In this document: in pieces, positions 13,207 through 19,050 of the stretch
How the letters are laid out: every line of letters begins with the position of its first letter
Numbering within the stretch: the first letter of the stretch is position 1
Source: Anaerolineae bacterium
GTDB lineage: Bacteria; Chloroflexota; Anaerolineae; Promineifilales; Promineifilaceae
Direction of reading: 5' to 3'
DNA length: 20,134 nt
Assembly: GCA_028277515.1 (NCBI GenBank)
Contig: JANQGC010000258.1
Span: forward strand, 1 to 20,134
Program-made: the position numbers and the translations under genes
Notes under the pieces: model-generated
Seen by the model: the letters and a program-made list of their open reading frames with translations, nothing else
Told to the model about the DNA's origin: nothing
Database searches by the model: none

Positions 13207-14256
13207 TTAATTATTATTCTCTTCCTCCCAGCGCGAAGCCTCAGCCAACCGCCCTTCCGGGTCTTCACGCACATATTGGCTCCACATTTCTGCAAACAAA
13301 GCCTGGGCATCACAGCGTACACCCTGGCCGGTGAAGTATTCACACACCCGCCGGATATCCCGCTCCAGGATAGGGGCGGCATCCGGGTTAACCCGCGCAC
13401 CGACGATATGGGTATCCTTGCTGACCCGGCTGTTGACAACCTGTGGAAAGTCAATCAAAGTGATCGCCCCCTGCCAGTAGAGGATGTTATAGGCTGATAA
13501 GTCGGCATGCACCCGGCCATAATCAAGCATCAGGCGGATGTTTGCCAGGACATCACGGAATAAAGGCCAGACCTCCTCCTTATCCAGGTTAATCTCATTC
13601 AAAGCAGGAGCAGCCCCGTTTCCATCCCCGACATAAGCCATCAAGATCCCGTTTTGCGCATTGGCAAAGGGTTTGGGCACGGCCGCTCCGGCATCATACA
13701 GCAGTTCCAGCGTGGTGTATTCATACATGAGCCAGGAAGTGTGCATCATCTGCTGGCCCAGGTTGGACCGTTTGCTCATGGCGCGAATCAGCCGCTTATC
13801 ATTGGCCTTGAACGGACGGCCGTTCATATCCAGGGCCATCCGGCCTCGCCGGTACAGGTGGTCATTGCGCAAATTGCGGAAAATGCGCGGGCGGTATACT
13901 TTAGCTGCCAGCCACTTTTCGCCCGTTGCCGGATGGGCTGTGCAGCGATAGACATTGGCCTCCTTGCCACCTTTGACAATGGCCTCGACATCGCTGATCA
14001 GCTCCTGGTCAAAAAATGGGCGCAGAGAATAATACAGCCATTGGGCTTCATGCTTAGCCGGTTTATAGCTGATATTCAGACCCGCTTCCAGACCTACCGT
14101 ATCGGCCGATTCCATAATCATCTCTTTATCCGTGTATTTCTTTTTATATTTTGGGTCAGCCCGCCGCTTGCGCCGTGCCCGGCGGTCGACCCGCAGCGGA
14201 TCAAAAAGATCCTCATAATCTTCATATTCATCGAAGATTTCGTCATGCGTATTCAT
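13207..14256 (-). CDS. RIO1-type atypical serine/threonine kinase
   Basis: A 349-aa protein with the RIO kinase signature. The N-terminus is acidic (DEIFDEYEDYEDLFD), then very basic (RRARRKRRADPKYKKKY, 25-41). The ATP loop is IVKGGKEANVY (93-103), the invariant Lys is K119 in AAKVYR, the catalytic loop is HADLSAYNIL (250-259) and the metal-binding motif is LIDFPQ (267-272), the DFPQ form typical of RIO1/RIO2. RIO kinases act in small-subunit ribosome maturation in archaea and eukaryotes; bacterial members are known but poorly studied, so the role here is open. The start has a GAGAAG ribosome site on the minus strand. No partner gene in the neighbourhood explains it. Confidence 0.88.
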   Translation of the reverse strand: MNTHDEIFDEYEDYEDLFDPLRVDRRARRKRRADPKYKKKYTDKEMIMESADTVGLEAGLNISYKPAKHEAQWLYYSLRPFFDQELISDVEAIVKGGKEANVYRCTAHPATGEKWLAAKVYRPRIFRNLRNDHLYRRGRMALDMNGRPFKANDKRLIRAMSKRSNLGQQMMHTSWLMYEYTTLELLYDAGAAVPKPFANAQNGILMAYVGDGNGAAPALNEINLDKEEVWPLFRDVLANIRLMLDYGRVHADLSAYNILYWQGAITLIDFPQVVNSRVSKDTHIVGARVNPDAAPILERDIRRVCEYFTGQGVRCDAQALFAEMWSQYVREDPEGRLAEASRWEEENNN

Positions 14257-14530
14257 TTGTTCTTCTCGATTCCTTACTAGACAAACGTAACCGAGGATTC
14301 ATATCCTCGCGGGGATGCGATTGTGAAATCGCGGTTACGAGATTGCCTGTTGATTTAAGCAATAACCATTATTGGTCCAGGAAAATATAAAAATTACCAG
14401 CAGCGAATGGGGGAAATCGAGCGGATAAGGATCGATCCTAAAAAGGGGCGGCTCTCAAGCAATGATAGCCAGTCGGATCGGAATCAGAAATCAAATTTGA
14501 TTGTGGCAGAAACGGAAAATATAGAGGAGT
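14257..14530. other. Intergenic stretch upstream of the RIO gene
   Basis: About 274 bp between a possible 23-aa ORF and the RIO gene. It contains cloverleaf repeat copy 2 (14287-14338), a perfect AATCAAATTTGATT dyad at 14489-14502 and an isolated TTGGTCCA word at 14372-14379 resembling half of the operator-like palindromes further upstream. No promoter is clear and no further gene is convincing. Confidence 0.5.
14287..14338. repeat. GTAAC cloverleaf repeat, copy 2
   Basis: A 52-bp unit with outer GTAAC (14287-14291) and GTTAC (14334-14338). Hairpin 1 is CGAGGAT with ATCCTCG (14292-14309). Hairpin 2 is GCGATT with AATCGC (14317-14332). It lies about 30 bp upstream of the RIO start codon, in its leader. 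Confidence 0.7.
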
Positions 14531-14602
14531 TTACCGCTCGATCCCGACCACCAAACGCTGCATCTCGTTGATGACAAGTTCACAATTCACTTTTTGCATC
14601 AT
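14531..14602 (-). CDS. Possible 23-aa small ORF with strong ribosome site
   Basis: MMQKVNCELVINEMQRLVVG followed by IER and a TAA stop. The ATG at 14602 is preceded by AAGGAG five bases away, as good as any ribosome site in the window. A second ATG follows immediately at 14599. Two matching palindromes and a possible promoter lie upstream on the minus strand. It may be a leader peptide or small protein ahead of the RIO gene, or the surviving start of a lost gene. I do not recognise the sequence, and its length gives no statistical support. Confidence 0.4.
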   Translation of the reverse strand: MMQKVNCELVINEMQRLVVGIER

Positions 14603-14646
14603 CGTTTCTCCTTTTGCTGTTAAAATGTTATCCTAACAGCAGCAGC

Positions 14647-14661
14647 GTCCAATACTTGGAC
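14647..14661. promoter_or_regulatory. Operator-like palindrome 2
   Basis: GTCCAA and TTGGAC are separated by TAC. It shares half-sites with the palindrome centred 75 bp away at 14722-14737 and lies between that site and the start of the 23-aa ORF. Confidence 0.5.
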
Positions 14662-14721
14662 CGTCCAGTAAAATCGGCCGTCGCCAACGACCGAGAAAAG
14701 TGTATCATATTTAAAATAATC

Positions 14722-14737
14722 GGTCCAATATTGGACC
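14722..14737. promoter_or_regulatory. Operator-like palindrome 1
   Basis: GGTCCAATATTGGACC is a perfect 16-bp dyad lying just past the aminotransferase stop codon. On the minus strand its TTGGAC could serve as a -35 box, with a loose GATACA about 16 bp later, so a bound regulator would cover the promoter of the small ORF and possibly the RIO gene. The half-site resembles GntR-type operators, but that is a guess. Confidence 0.5.
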
Positions 14738-14740
14738 AAT

Positions 14741-15604
14741 TTAGACGACTGCCGTTTGAATCGTTTCCGCGACATAATCATTATATGCGCGCAAGATTTC
14801 CCAGGTCACTGGGCCAGGCCGGCCATCACCAATCTGTTGGCCATCGATCTGCACAACCGGCAGCAGCGCCCTGGAAGAACCACTGATTCCTGCCTCATCC
14901 AACTCAGCCAATTGATCACGCCGGACCGTCTGTAAGCACAAGGGAATGCCCAGTTCAGGCAGTAAAGAGAGGATGATTTTGCGCGTCACCCCTTCCAGGA
15001 TGCCGTCTTTGGCCGTGTAGACGGTGCCTTCTTTTACCGCCCAAAAGTTGGTCATCATCCCTTCCAAGATGCGCCCCTGACCATCAACAATCAACCGTTC
15101 GTAATGCTCGCGATCTTTTCCCAAGGCCAGGGGTTCGCGCTTTTCGGCAAAATCGGCCGTTTTCGCCAAAGGATGGTGGCGGGCAAGATATTGCCCTAGA
15201 TCAGCGCCCACTCCCATTTCATAATAGGCTGATGGGACCGGGCTAAACGGCCGCAAGGAGATCAACTCCTGAATTGCAACTCCCTGCCGCTCGACCGGCT
15301 CCGTCAAAATATCGAAGCGCACCCTTGAATTGAGCAGCGGATAATCTGTAACAACTTCATGTAAGGTCCGTCGAAAGCGCGCCTCATCAAAATCATAATG
15401 GTGGCCGACAAGGGAAAGAGAATTGATAGTACGCGCCAGGTGAGCCTCGAGATCGAGAAACTTGTTATGATCAAAAGTCCGCAGCGCCGAATAGACCCCT
15501 AAGGAAAAACCGGCTAACATGTCTACAAACCCATTTGCATCAGTGGTCACTGGTAACGGGACTGGCCCACTATCCGAAACTCCAAACAATCTTGTCTCAC
15601 TCAT
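14741..15604 (-). CDS. Class IV pyridoxal-phosphate aminotransferase (BCAT / D-amino-acid aminotransferase / ADC lyase fold)
   Basis: A 287-aa PLP enzyme of fold type IV from the ATG at 15604 (MSETRLFGVS); ATGs at 15610 and 15625 are alternatives and none has a good ribosome site. Family marks are LAKTADF (146-152), where Lys148 is the likely Schiff-base lysine, then ILEGMMTNFWAV (179-190) matching the EGxxxN segment, DGILEGVTRKIIL (200-212), and GSSRALLPVVQID (242-254) at the phosphate-binding loop. The family includes branched-chain aminotransferases, D-amino-acid aminotransferases and aminodeoxychorismate lyase; the sequence alone does not decide. It probably starts a minus-strand unit that may read into the small ORF and RIO gene. 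Confidence 0.85.
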   Translation of the reverse strand: MSETRLFGVSDSGPVPLPVTTDANGFVDMLAGFSLGVYSALRTFDHNKFLDLEAHLARTINSLSLVGHHYDFDEARFRRTLHEVVTDYPLLNSRVRFDILTEPVERQGVAIQELISLRPFSPVPSAYYEMGVGADLGQYLARHHPLAKTADFAEKREPLALGKDREHYERLIVDGQGRILEGMMTNFWAVKEGTVYTAKDGILEGVTRKIILSLLPELGIPLCLQTVRRDQLAELDEAGISGSSRALLPVVQIDGQQIGDGRPGPVTWEILRAYNDYVAETIQTAVV

Positions 15605-15817
15605 GCGCATAATTGTAGCGAACAAGGGCTAGGATACAATAAGATTGTGCGAAGAGAGCAGCTCTTTTGTAAGATTCCAAAGTTCAACCTTGTCCAAAAT
15701 CATGAAGAACAGGCTTTCCAGTCCTGTCCTGAGTCTGTCGAAGGATTGTTTATTTACGCAAGTAAGAATACTCGCGCTACAATCCGTCAATTATTCCATT
15801 AATCCGAGGAGGATATA
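15605..15817. other. Divergent intergenic region with composite repeat
   Basis: This 213-bp region lies between the aminotransferase and DUF5996 starts. It holds composite repeat copy C (15704-15780), an AGAGCAGCTCTTTT dyad near 15646-15659 and, just before the DUF5996 gene, a strong GAGGAGG ribosome site. Promoters must lie here but no clear boxes were found. Confidence 0.4.
15704..15780. repeat. Composite GTAGAACAACC repeat, long form (copy C)
   Basis: It aligns over about 75 bp with copy B (18919-18994, reverse orientation): GAAGAACAGGCTTTCCAG, then the core CCTGTCCTGAGTCTGTCGAA, then TTGTTT, CGCAAG and CGCGCTAC at the end. The core word is identical in B and C and absent from copy A. Confidence 0.65.
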
Positions 15818-16672
15818 ATGACAAATGATACGTTTCCCCCAATTCCATTAAACGAATGGCAAGAGACGAGAGACACGATTCAAAGTTATGCTAATTTGAC
15901 CGGAAAAATCCGCCGGGCGATGACTCCTTTTCGCAAACATTGGTGGCACGCCAGTTTGCGGGTGGCTGCGGCCGGATTAACCACCACTCCCATTCGTTCC
16001 AGGGCCAAGACCTTTGAACTGCTCCTGGATTTTACCAAGCATGATCTGCTGATTTCAACCAGCCACGGCGACCGGCACGTGATCCCCTTATTGGGCCAAT
16101 CGCCAAAGACATTTAAGGATCAAACCCTGGCTGCTCTACAAGAGATGGACATTGATGAGCCGGAGATTGATCATGCGCTCTTTGCTGAGACGAAGCTGGG
16201 CAGTTACGATTCAGCGGCCGTCGCCAAATTCTGGCAGGCGCTCACCCAGGTCGATGCGGTCTTTAAGGAGTTTCGCAATGGCTTTCGCGAGGAAAGCAGT
16301 CCCGTTCAGCTTTGGCCGCATGGTTTCGACCTGGCCGTCAATTGGTTCTCCGGCCGTCTCATTCCGGGACAGGACCCCAATGATGCGGAATATGCGGATG
16401 AACAAATGAACTTTGGCTTTTCCACAGGGGGTGGCGGCATCCCCGAACCTTATTTTTACGTCACCGCTTACCCTACGCCACCCGGCTTTACGGATACCCA
16501 TCTACTAAAGGGCGCACGATGGCAAACCGAGGGTTGGACCGGCGCTGTTTTGCCTTATAAAGTAATTGAGAGTAAAGGGAACGGCCGAGAACTGCTGCTT
16601 GATTTCCTAACCAAGCTGCATGAGGTCGGATCAAGCATCATCAAGTCCGGCTACGATCTGTCCAATCGTTAA
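15818..16672 (+). CDS. DUF5996 family protein
   Basis: A 284-aa protein matching the pattern of DUF5996: an N-terminal WQETRDTIQSYANLTGKIR, then HWWHASLRVAAAGLTTTPIR (about 41-60), FELLLDFTKHDLLI, and the late FGFSTGGGGIPEPYFYVTAYP (about 199-219). The family's function is not known. The aromatic and Gly-rich blocks are conserved family features, with no metal or nucleotide motif that I recognise. The start is supported by a GAGGAGG ribosome site 5 bases before the ATG. It converges with the arginase-like gene, 38 bp away. No signal peptide is present, so it is probably cytoplasmic. Confidence 0.82.
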   Translation: MTNDTFPPIPLNEWQETRDTIQSYANLTGKIRRAMTPFRKHWWHASLRVAAAGLTTTPIRSRAKTFELLLDFTKHDLLISTSHGDRHVIPLLGQSPKTFKDQTLAALQEMDIDEPEIDHALFAETKLGSYDSAAVAKFWQALTQVDAVFKEFRNGFREESSPVQLWPHGFDLAVNWFSGRLIPGQDPNDAEYADEQMNFGFSTGGGGIPEPYFYVTAYPTPPGFTDTHLLKGARWQTEGWTGAVLPYKVIESKGNGRELLLDFLTKLHEVGSSIIKSGYDLSNR

Positions 16673-16710
16673 TCCACAAATGGCAACAGTAACTGCGACA
16701 TAGGTGAACC

Positions 16711-17484
16711 TTAAAAATCACCCACTAATCTATTAATCAAACCCATGACTGCCTGCCTACTTTCCTCCGCCCCATTTAGCTGCGGATTCCAGGCGGAAAC
16801 GGAAACGGCCGCAATTTGCCCAGACACTGCCAGAAAATCAAAGACCTCACCCAATGATTCAACCGATGGACCACCAGGCGCAGGATAGCTCATCGCGGGC
16901 GCCTCTGCGATATCAATCACATCAACATCAAAATGAATATAGAGCGGTCCTTGCGGCAGTGGTTGGTTTAATAATTCACGTACATCCTTGATATGGTGCA
17001 CGGCCGATTCCTCAACCAACCGCGCTTCCTCCGGATCAAGATCCCGCGCATCGGTTAACACTACCTTATCTTCCGGCAACGTTTTCAACCCCAGACCTTC
17101 AGGCATCGTCTGGTCTCCACGGCCGACCAGCATGGCCAGGGGCATGCCGCCCAGAAAGCCGCTGGGCGTTGTGTCCCAGGTGTTAAAGTCCCCGTGCGCG
17201 TCAAACCAGATCAACGTGGGGTCCAACCCTGCGCGCTGCAAGCCGGCCAGGACACCAATCGTCGTGCAGCAGTCCCCGGCGAAACTTAACGGCCGTTCAT
17301 TGCTATGCACGGCCGTTTTTACCAGCTCGGCCAGCGGTTGTTGAATAGCGATCATGCGCTGCTGAGTCCCATCATCCGGCAGGTCCGGCTCATTCACCCG
17401 CCAGTTAACCTTTATCAATTCTTTCAATCCTGGTCGGGTCTCATCTAAAAAAAAGGGTGTCAAAATCGTTCTGTTGAATACCAT
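16711..17484 (-). CDS. Arginase/agmatinase-fold (ureohydrolase) family protein with His-to-Cys change
   Basis: A 258-aa protein from the ATG at 17484 (MVFNRTIL), chosen because GAGGAC lies 7 bases upstream; a frame extension to 17541 has no support and runs through a transposase-like remnant. Ureohydrolase motifs are FDAHGDFN (94-101) and HFDVDVID (184-191), which carry the manganese-binding Asp and His residues. The first motif, normally GGDHS, reads GDCC (70-73), so Cys72 replaces the usual first metal-ligand His. The acidic motifs are intact, so a metal site may persist with altered geometry. Family enzymes cleave guanidino groups (arginine, agmatine, formiminoglutamate, guanidinobutyrate); this branch's substrate is unknown. 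It converges with the DUF5996 gene. Confidence 0.82.
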   Translation of the reverse strand: MVFNRTILTPFFLDETRPGLKELIKVNWRVNEPDLPDDGTQQRMIAIQQPLAELVKTAVHSNERPLSFAGDCCTTIGVLAGLQRAGLDPTLIWFDAHGDFNTWDTTPSGFLGGMPLAMLVGRGDQTMPEGLGLKTLPEDKVVLTDARDLDPEEARLVEESAVHHIKDVRELLNQPLPQGPLYIHFDVDVIDIAEAPAMSYPAPGGPSVESLGEVFDFLAVSGQIAAVSVSAWNPQLNGAEESRQAVMGLINRLVGDF

Positions 17485-17488
17485 AAAA

Positions 17489-17578
17489 ATGTCCTCTACG
17501 AATGAACAAGTTAACAATTTAATCGAATTTAGGCAAGCCATTTACGAAAAAGGGCTGATCGACTATCGCGAAGCATAG
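17489..17578 (+). pseudogene. Transposase-like N-terminal remnant, direct-repeat copy 1
   Basis: A 29-codon frame (MSSTNEQVNNLIEFRQ, AIYEKGLIDYREA, stop). The bases from 17491 to about 17570 match 18361-18440 at about 87%, including 42 identical bases (17504-17545 and 18374-18415). The peptide NLIEFRQAIY...GL resembles the start of a DDE transposase family as I recall it, but this is uncertain. Its start lies within the leader of the arginase-like gene on the other strand and includes that gene's ribosome site. Confidence 0.5.
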
Positions 17579-17585
17579 AAGGAAC

Positions 17586-18239
17586 TTACCATCCATCATA
17601 TACAACAAATGATTTTGTCAAACCCAAAAATTTTTCTTCATAAAGGTATGCATCGGGGAAGAGGGCTAATAATTCTTTCTTCTTTAGCAGTTGAATGCTA
17701 TCAATCAACTCTTTGGCCTCCCGAAAGTCAGGTGTTTTCTTAATCCAACCCAAATTAAATTTTCTGATAAGGCTAATACGTATGGATGTAGGCAACCAAT
17801 GAAAACCCAAAAATAAAAAATGGGGTTCAATGGGGAAGAAAAAATTGGGGGTTTGTACAAAATACCTGATCCCAACTCTTTGAATTTCGTTTGCCATTAA
17901 TTTTTGATTGGAAAAATTTCCAACATGTTCGATAACTGAGTTAGAAAATACTATATCAAATTGATTAGTTTTAAAATCTACTAAATTAGTGGCGTCTCCG
18001 GCAATGCCCGTGAAATTATCATACTTAACCTCGGGTTTGAATAAGTTTAATAAAGTAACATGACAGTGCTCTTTATCGGTAAAACCAACTACCTCCCAAA
18101 ATCTTTGGGTACCACCAACATCCAAAATGTTTAGCGGGCGGGGTACTTGCTCTGTTAAGAGGAGAAGGAGCGCAAATCGCTTTCGCCTCATTTTTGCGAC
18201 GTAAGAATTTTTATCTCGGTTGTTTACAAATTCCATCAT
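17586..18239 (-). CDS. Class I SAM-dependent methyltransferase (Methyltransf_11-like)
   Basis: A 217-aa protein with motif I NILDVGGTQRFWE (37-49) for SAM binding, an acidic GDATNLVDF, and FDIVFSNSVIEHVGNF (about 94-109), the classic motif IV region. The C-terminal half is aromatic and basic (FFFPIEPHFLFLGFHWLPTSIR). The target is not predictable; such genes often lie in polysaccharide, lipid or natural-product clusters, but none is near. The gene is visibly more AT-rich than its neighbours, has no CGGCCG site, and is flanked by direct copies of a transposase-like sequence, so recent transfer is likely. A GCGAGG ribosome site precedes the ATG at 18239. Confidence 0.85.
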   Translation of the reverse strand: MMEFVNNRDKNSYVAKMRRKRFALLLLLTEQVPRPLNILDVGGTQRFWEVVGFTDKEHCHVTLLNLFKPEVKYDNFTGIAGDATNLVDFKTNQFDIVFSNSVIEHVGNFSNQKLMANEIQRVGIRYFVQTPNFFFPIEPHFLFLGFHWLPTSIRISLIRKFNLGWIKKTPDFREAKELIDSIQLLKKKELLALFPDAYLYEEKFLGLTKSFVVYDGW

Positions 18240-18331
18240 TTCATGAACCTCGCATATGATTGAATTTTATGCAGTAAATTATTAATCAGATGCAAAATGG
18301 TAACTCGTGACTTTCAAAATTCTTCCAAATC

Positions 18332-18517
18332 GTGAAAACCATTTTAATGCCACAAAAAAAGTCATCCACGAAAGAACAAGTTAACAATTTAATCGAATTT
18401 AGGCAAGCCATTTACCAAAATGGGCTAACTGATCATCGCGACCCATTGTTTGAGCGGCATAGGCAAAAGCCACTTGAATTTCTTCTTTTTTCAAACGTAA
18501 ATAAGCATCACAGTTAA
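18332..18517 (+). pseudogene. Transposase-like N-terminal remnant, direct-repeat copy 2
   Basis: A 61-codon frame. Residues 11-38 (SSTKEQVNNLIEFRQAIYQ, then NGLTDHRD and PLFE-like) match remnant 1 and the probable transposase start; the rest reads as unrelated sequence. The DNA match is offset by exactly 870 bp from copy 1, in the same orientation. It is a broken gene, not a functional transposase. Confidence 0.45.
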
Positions 18518-18532
18518 GATTCATTCCCTATG

Positions 18533-18560
18533 TTGCTCTTCAATCCATCTTTGTTATACT
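18533..18560 (+). promoter_or_regulatory. Candidate valS promoter
   Basis: TTGCTC (18533-18538) and TATACT (18555-18560) with 16-bp spacing resemble sigma-70 boxes and would start RNA near 18567, just before the T-box stem I. Confidence 0.5.
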
Positions 18561-18754
18561 TTTAACTATATCATAAAAACAGACGATGATTGGGAAGAGT
18601 AAGCGGCTCCCTTGCTCAAAGAGAGAACCGGTCATAGGCTGCAAGCCGGTCCACAGCAATATGCGCTGAAAGTCGCCCAGGAGTTTTTCTGCTGAAAAAG
18701 CAGTAAGCAGAGACGGACCAGCCCGTTATCGCTGACCTAAGAGCCAAGATTTCT

Positions 18755-18810
18755 GTAACCGCGAAATCCTCTTCGCGCTTAGACTTGCGAAATTTAGAAA
18801 TTTCGGTTAC
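18755..18810. repeat. GTAAC cloverleaf repeat, copy 3, inside the valS T-box
   Basis: A 56-bp unit with outer GTAAC (18755-18759) and GTTAC (18806-18810). Hairpin 1 is CGCGAA with TTCGCG (18760-18777). Hairpin 2 is CGAAATTT with AAATTTCG (18788-18805). It begins directly after the 5' arm of T-box stem III and ends 5 bases before the 3' arm, so it fills the stem's apical loop. Confidence 0.75.
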
Positions 18811-18853
18811 AGGTCAGAAATTTTGGAATCAAGGTGGTACCGCGTGAGAGTAG

Positions 18854-18888
18854 CTCTTTCGTCCTTGAATGGATGAAAGAGTTTTTTT
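18854..18888 (+). terminator. T-box terminator hairpin
   Basis: CTCTTTCGTCC (18854-18864) and GGATGAAAGAG (18871-18881) form a perfect 11-bp stem followed by seven T. It overlaps the 3' arm of the antiterminator, as T-box control requires. Confidence 0.9.
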
Positions 18889-18918
18889 GTCTAACCTACC
18901 CGCCATCCTAAGCAGATG

Positions 18919-18994
18919 GTAGCGCATGCTTTCCAGCTTGCGCATGAAACAACCCTTCGACAGACTCAGGACAGGCCTGGAAAGGTTGTTCTAC
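18919..18994. repeat. Composite GTAGAACAACC repeat, long form (copy B), in the valS leader
   Basis: Read on the minus strand it begins GTAGAACAACCTTTCCAGG, continues with CCTGTCCTGAGTCTGTCGAA, then GGTTGTTTCATGCGCAAGC and TGGAAAGC, ending GCGCTAC. It lies between the T-box terminator and the valS ATG, so it is transcribed in the leader whenever the gene is on. Confidence 0.7.
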
Positions 18995-19050
18995 AGGACC
19001 GAAAAAATTTTTCACTTCGTCCAAAATGACACGATTGAGAGAGCAATAAT

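Larger units (their letters stand above)
18582..18888 (+). promoter_or_regulatory. T-box riboswitch leader of valS (Val, GUC specifier)
   Basis: The leader has the canonical T-box word AAGGTGGTACCGCG at 18831-18844. Stem I runs from about 18590 (GGGAAGAGTA), through AGAGAG, GGCTGCAAGCCGG and CTGAAAGTCG. The specifier is GTC at 18672-18674 with a purine after it, agreeing with the downstream valyl-tRNA synthetase. A CTGCT/AGCAG hairpin follows near 18690. Stem III is CCAAGATTTCT (18744-18754) with AGAAATTTTGG (18816-18826). The antiterminator is TCAAGG (18829-18834) with CCTTGA (18863-18868), mutually exclusive with the terminator at 18854-18888. Uncharged tRNA-Val should stabilise the antiterminator and switch the gene on. 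The loop of stem III contains cloverleaf repeat copy 3. Confidence 0.92.

Noticed and set aside
13654..14280. A 208-codon + strand frame opposite the RIO kinase gene
   Set aside because: It is antisense to a gene with full family motifs, and its peptide has no recognisable domain; the frame is an effect of codon bias.
14489..14502. Perfect AATCAAATTTGATT dyad
   Set aside because: A single AT-rich palindrome with no partner site or nearby promoter; expected by chance often enough.
15646..15659. AGAGCAGCTCTTTT as an intrinsic terminator
   Set aside because: The stem is five pairs with almost no loop and no gene ends next to it.
16689..16703. GTAACTGCGACATAG resembles one end of the GTAAC cloverleaf repeat
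   Set aside because: Only about 15 bp match and no closing arm or hairpins are present; it may be a relic but cannot be supported.
17586..18239. The methyltransferase as a DNA modification enzyme of a defence system
   Set aside because: It lacks DNA methyltransferase catalytic motifs (DPPY or PC) and has no restriction gene beside it.
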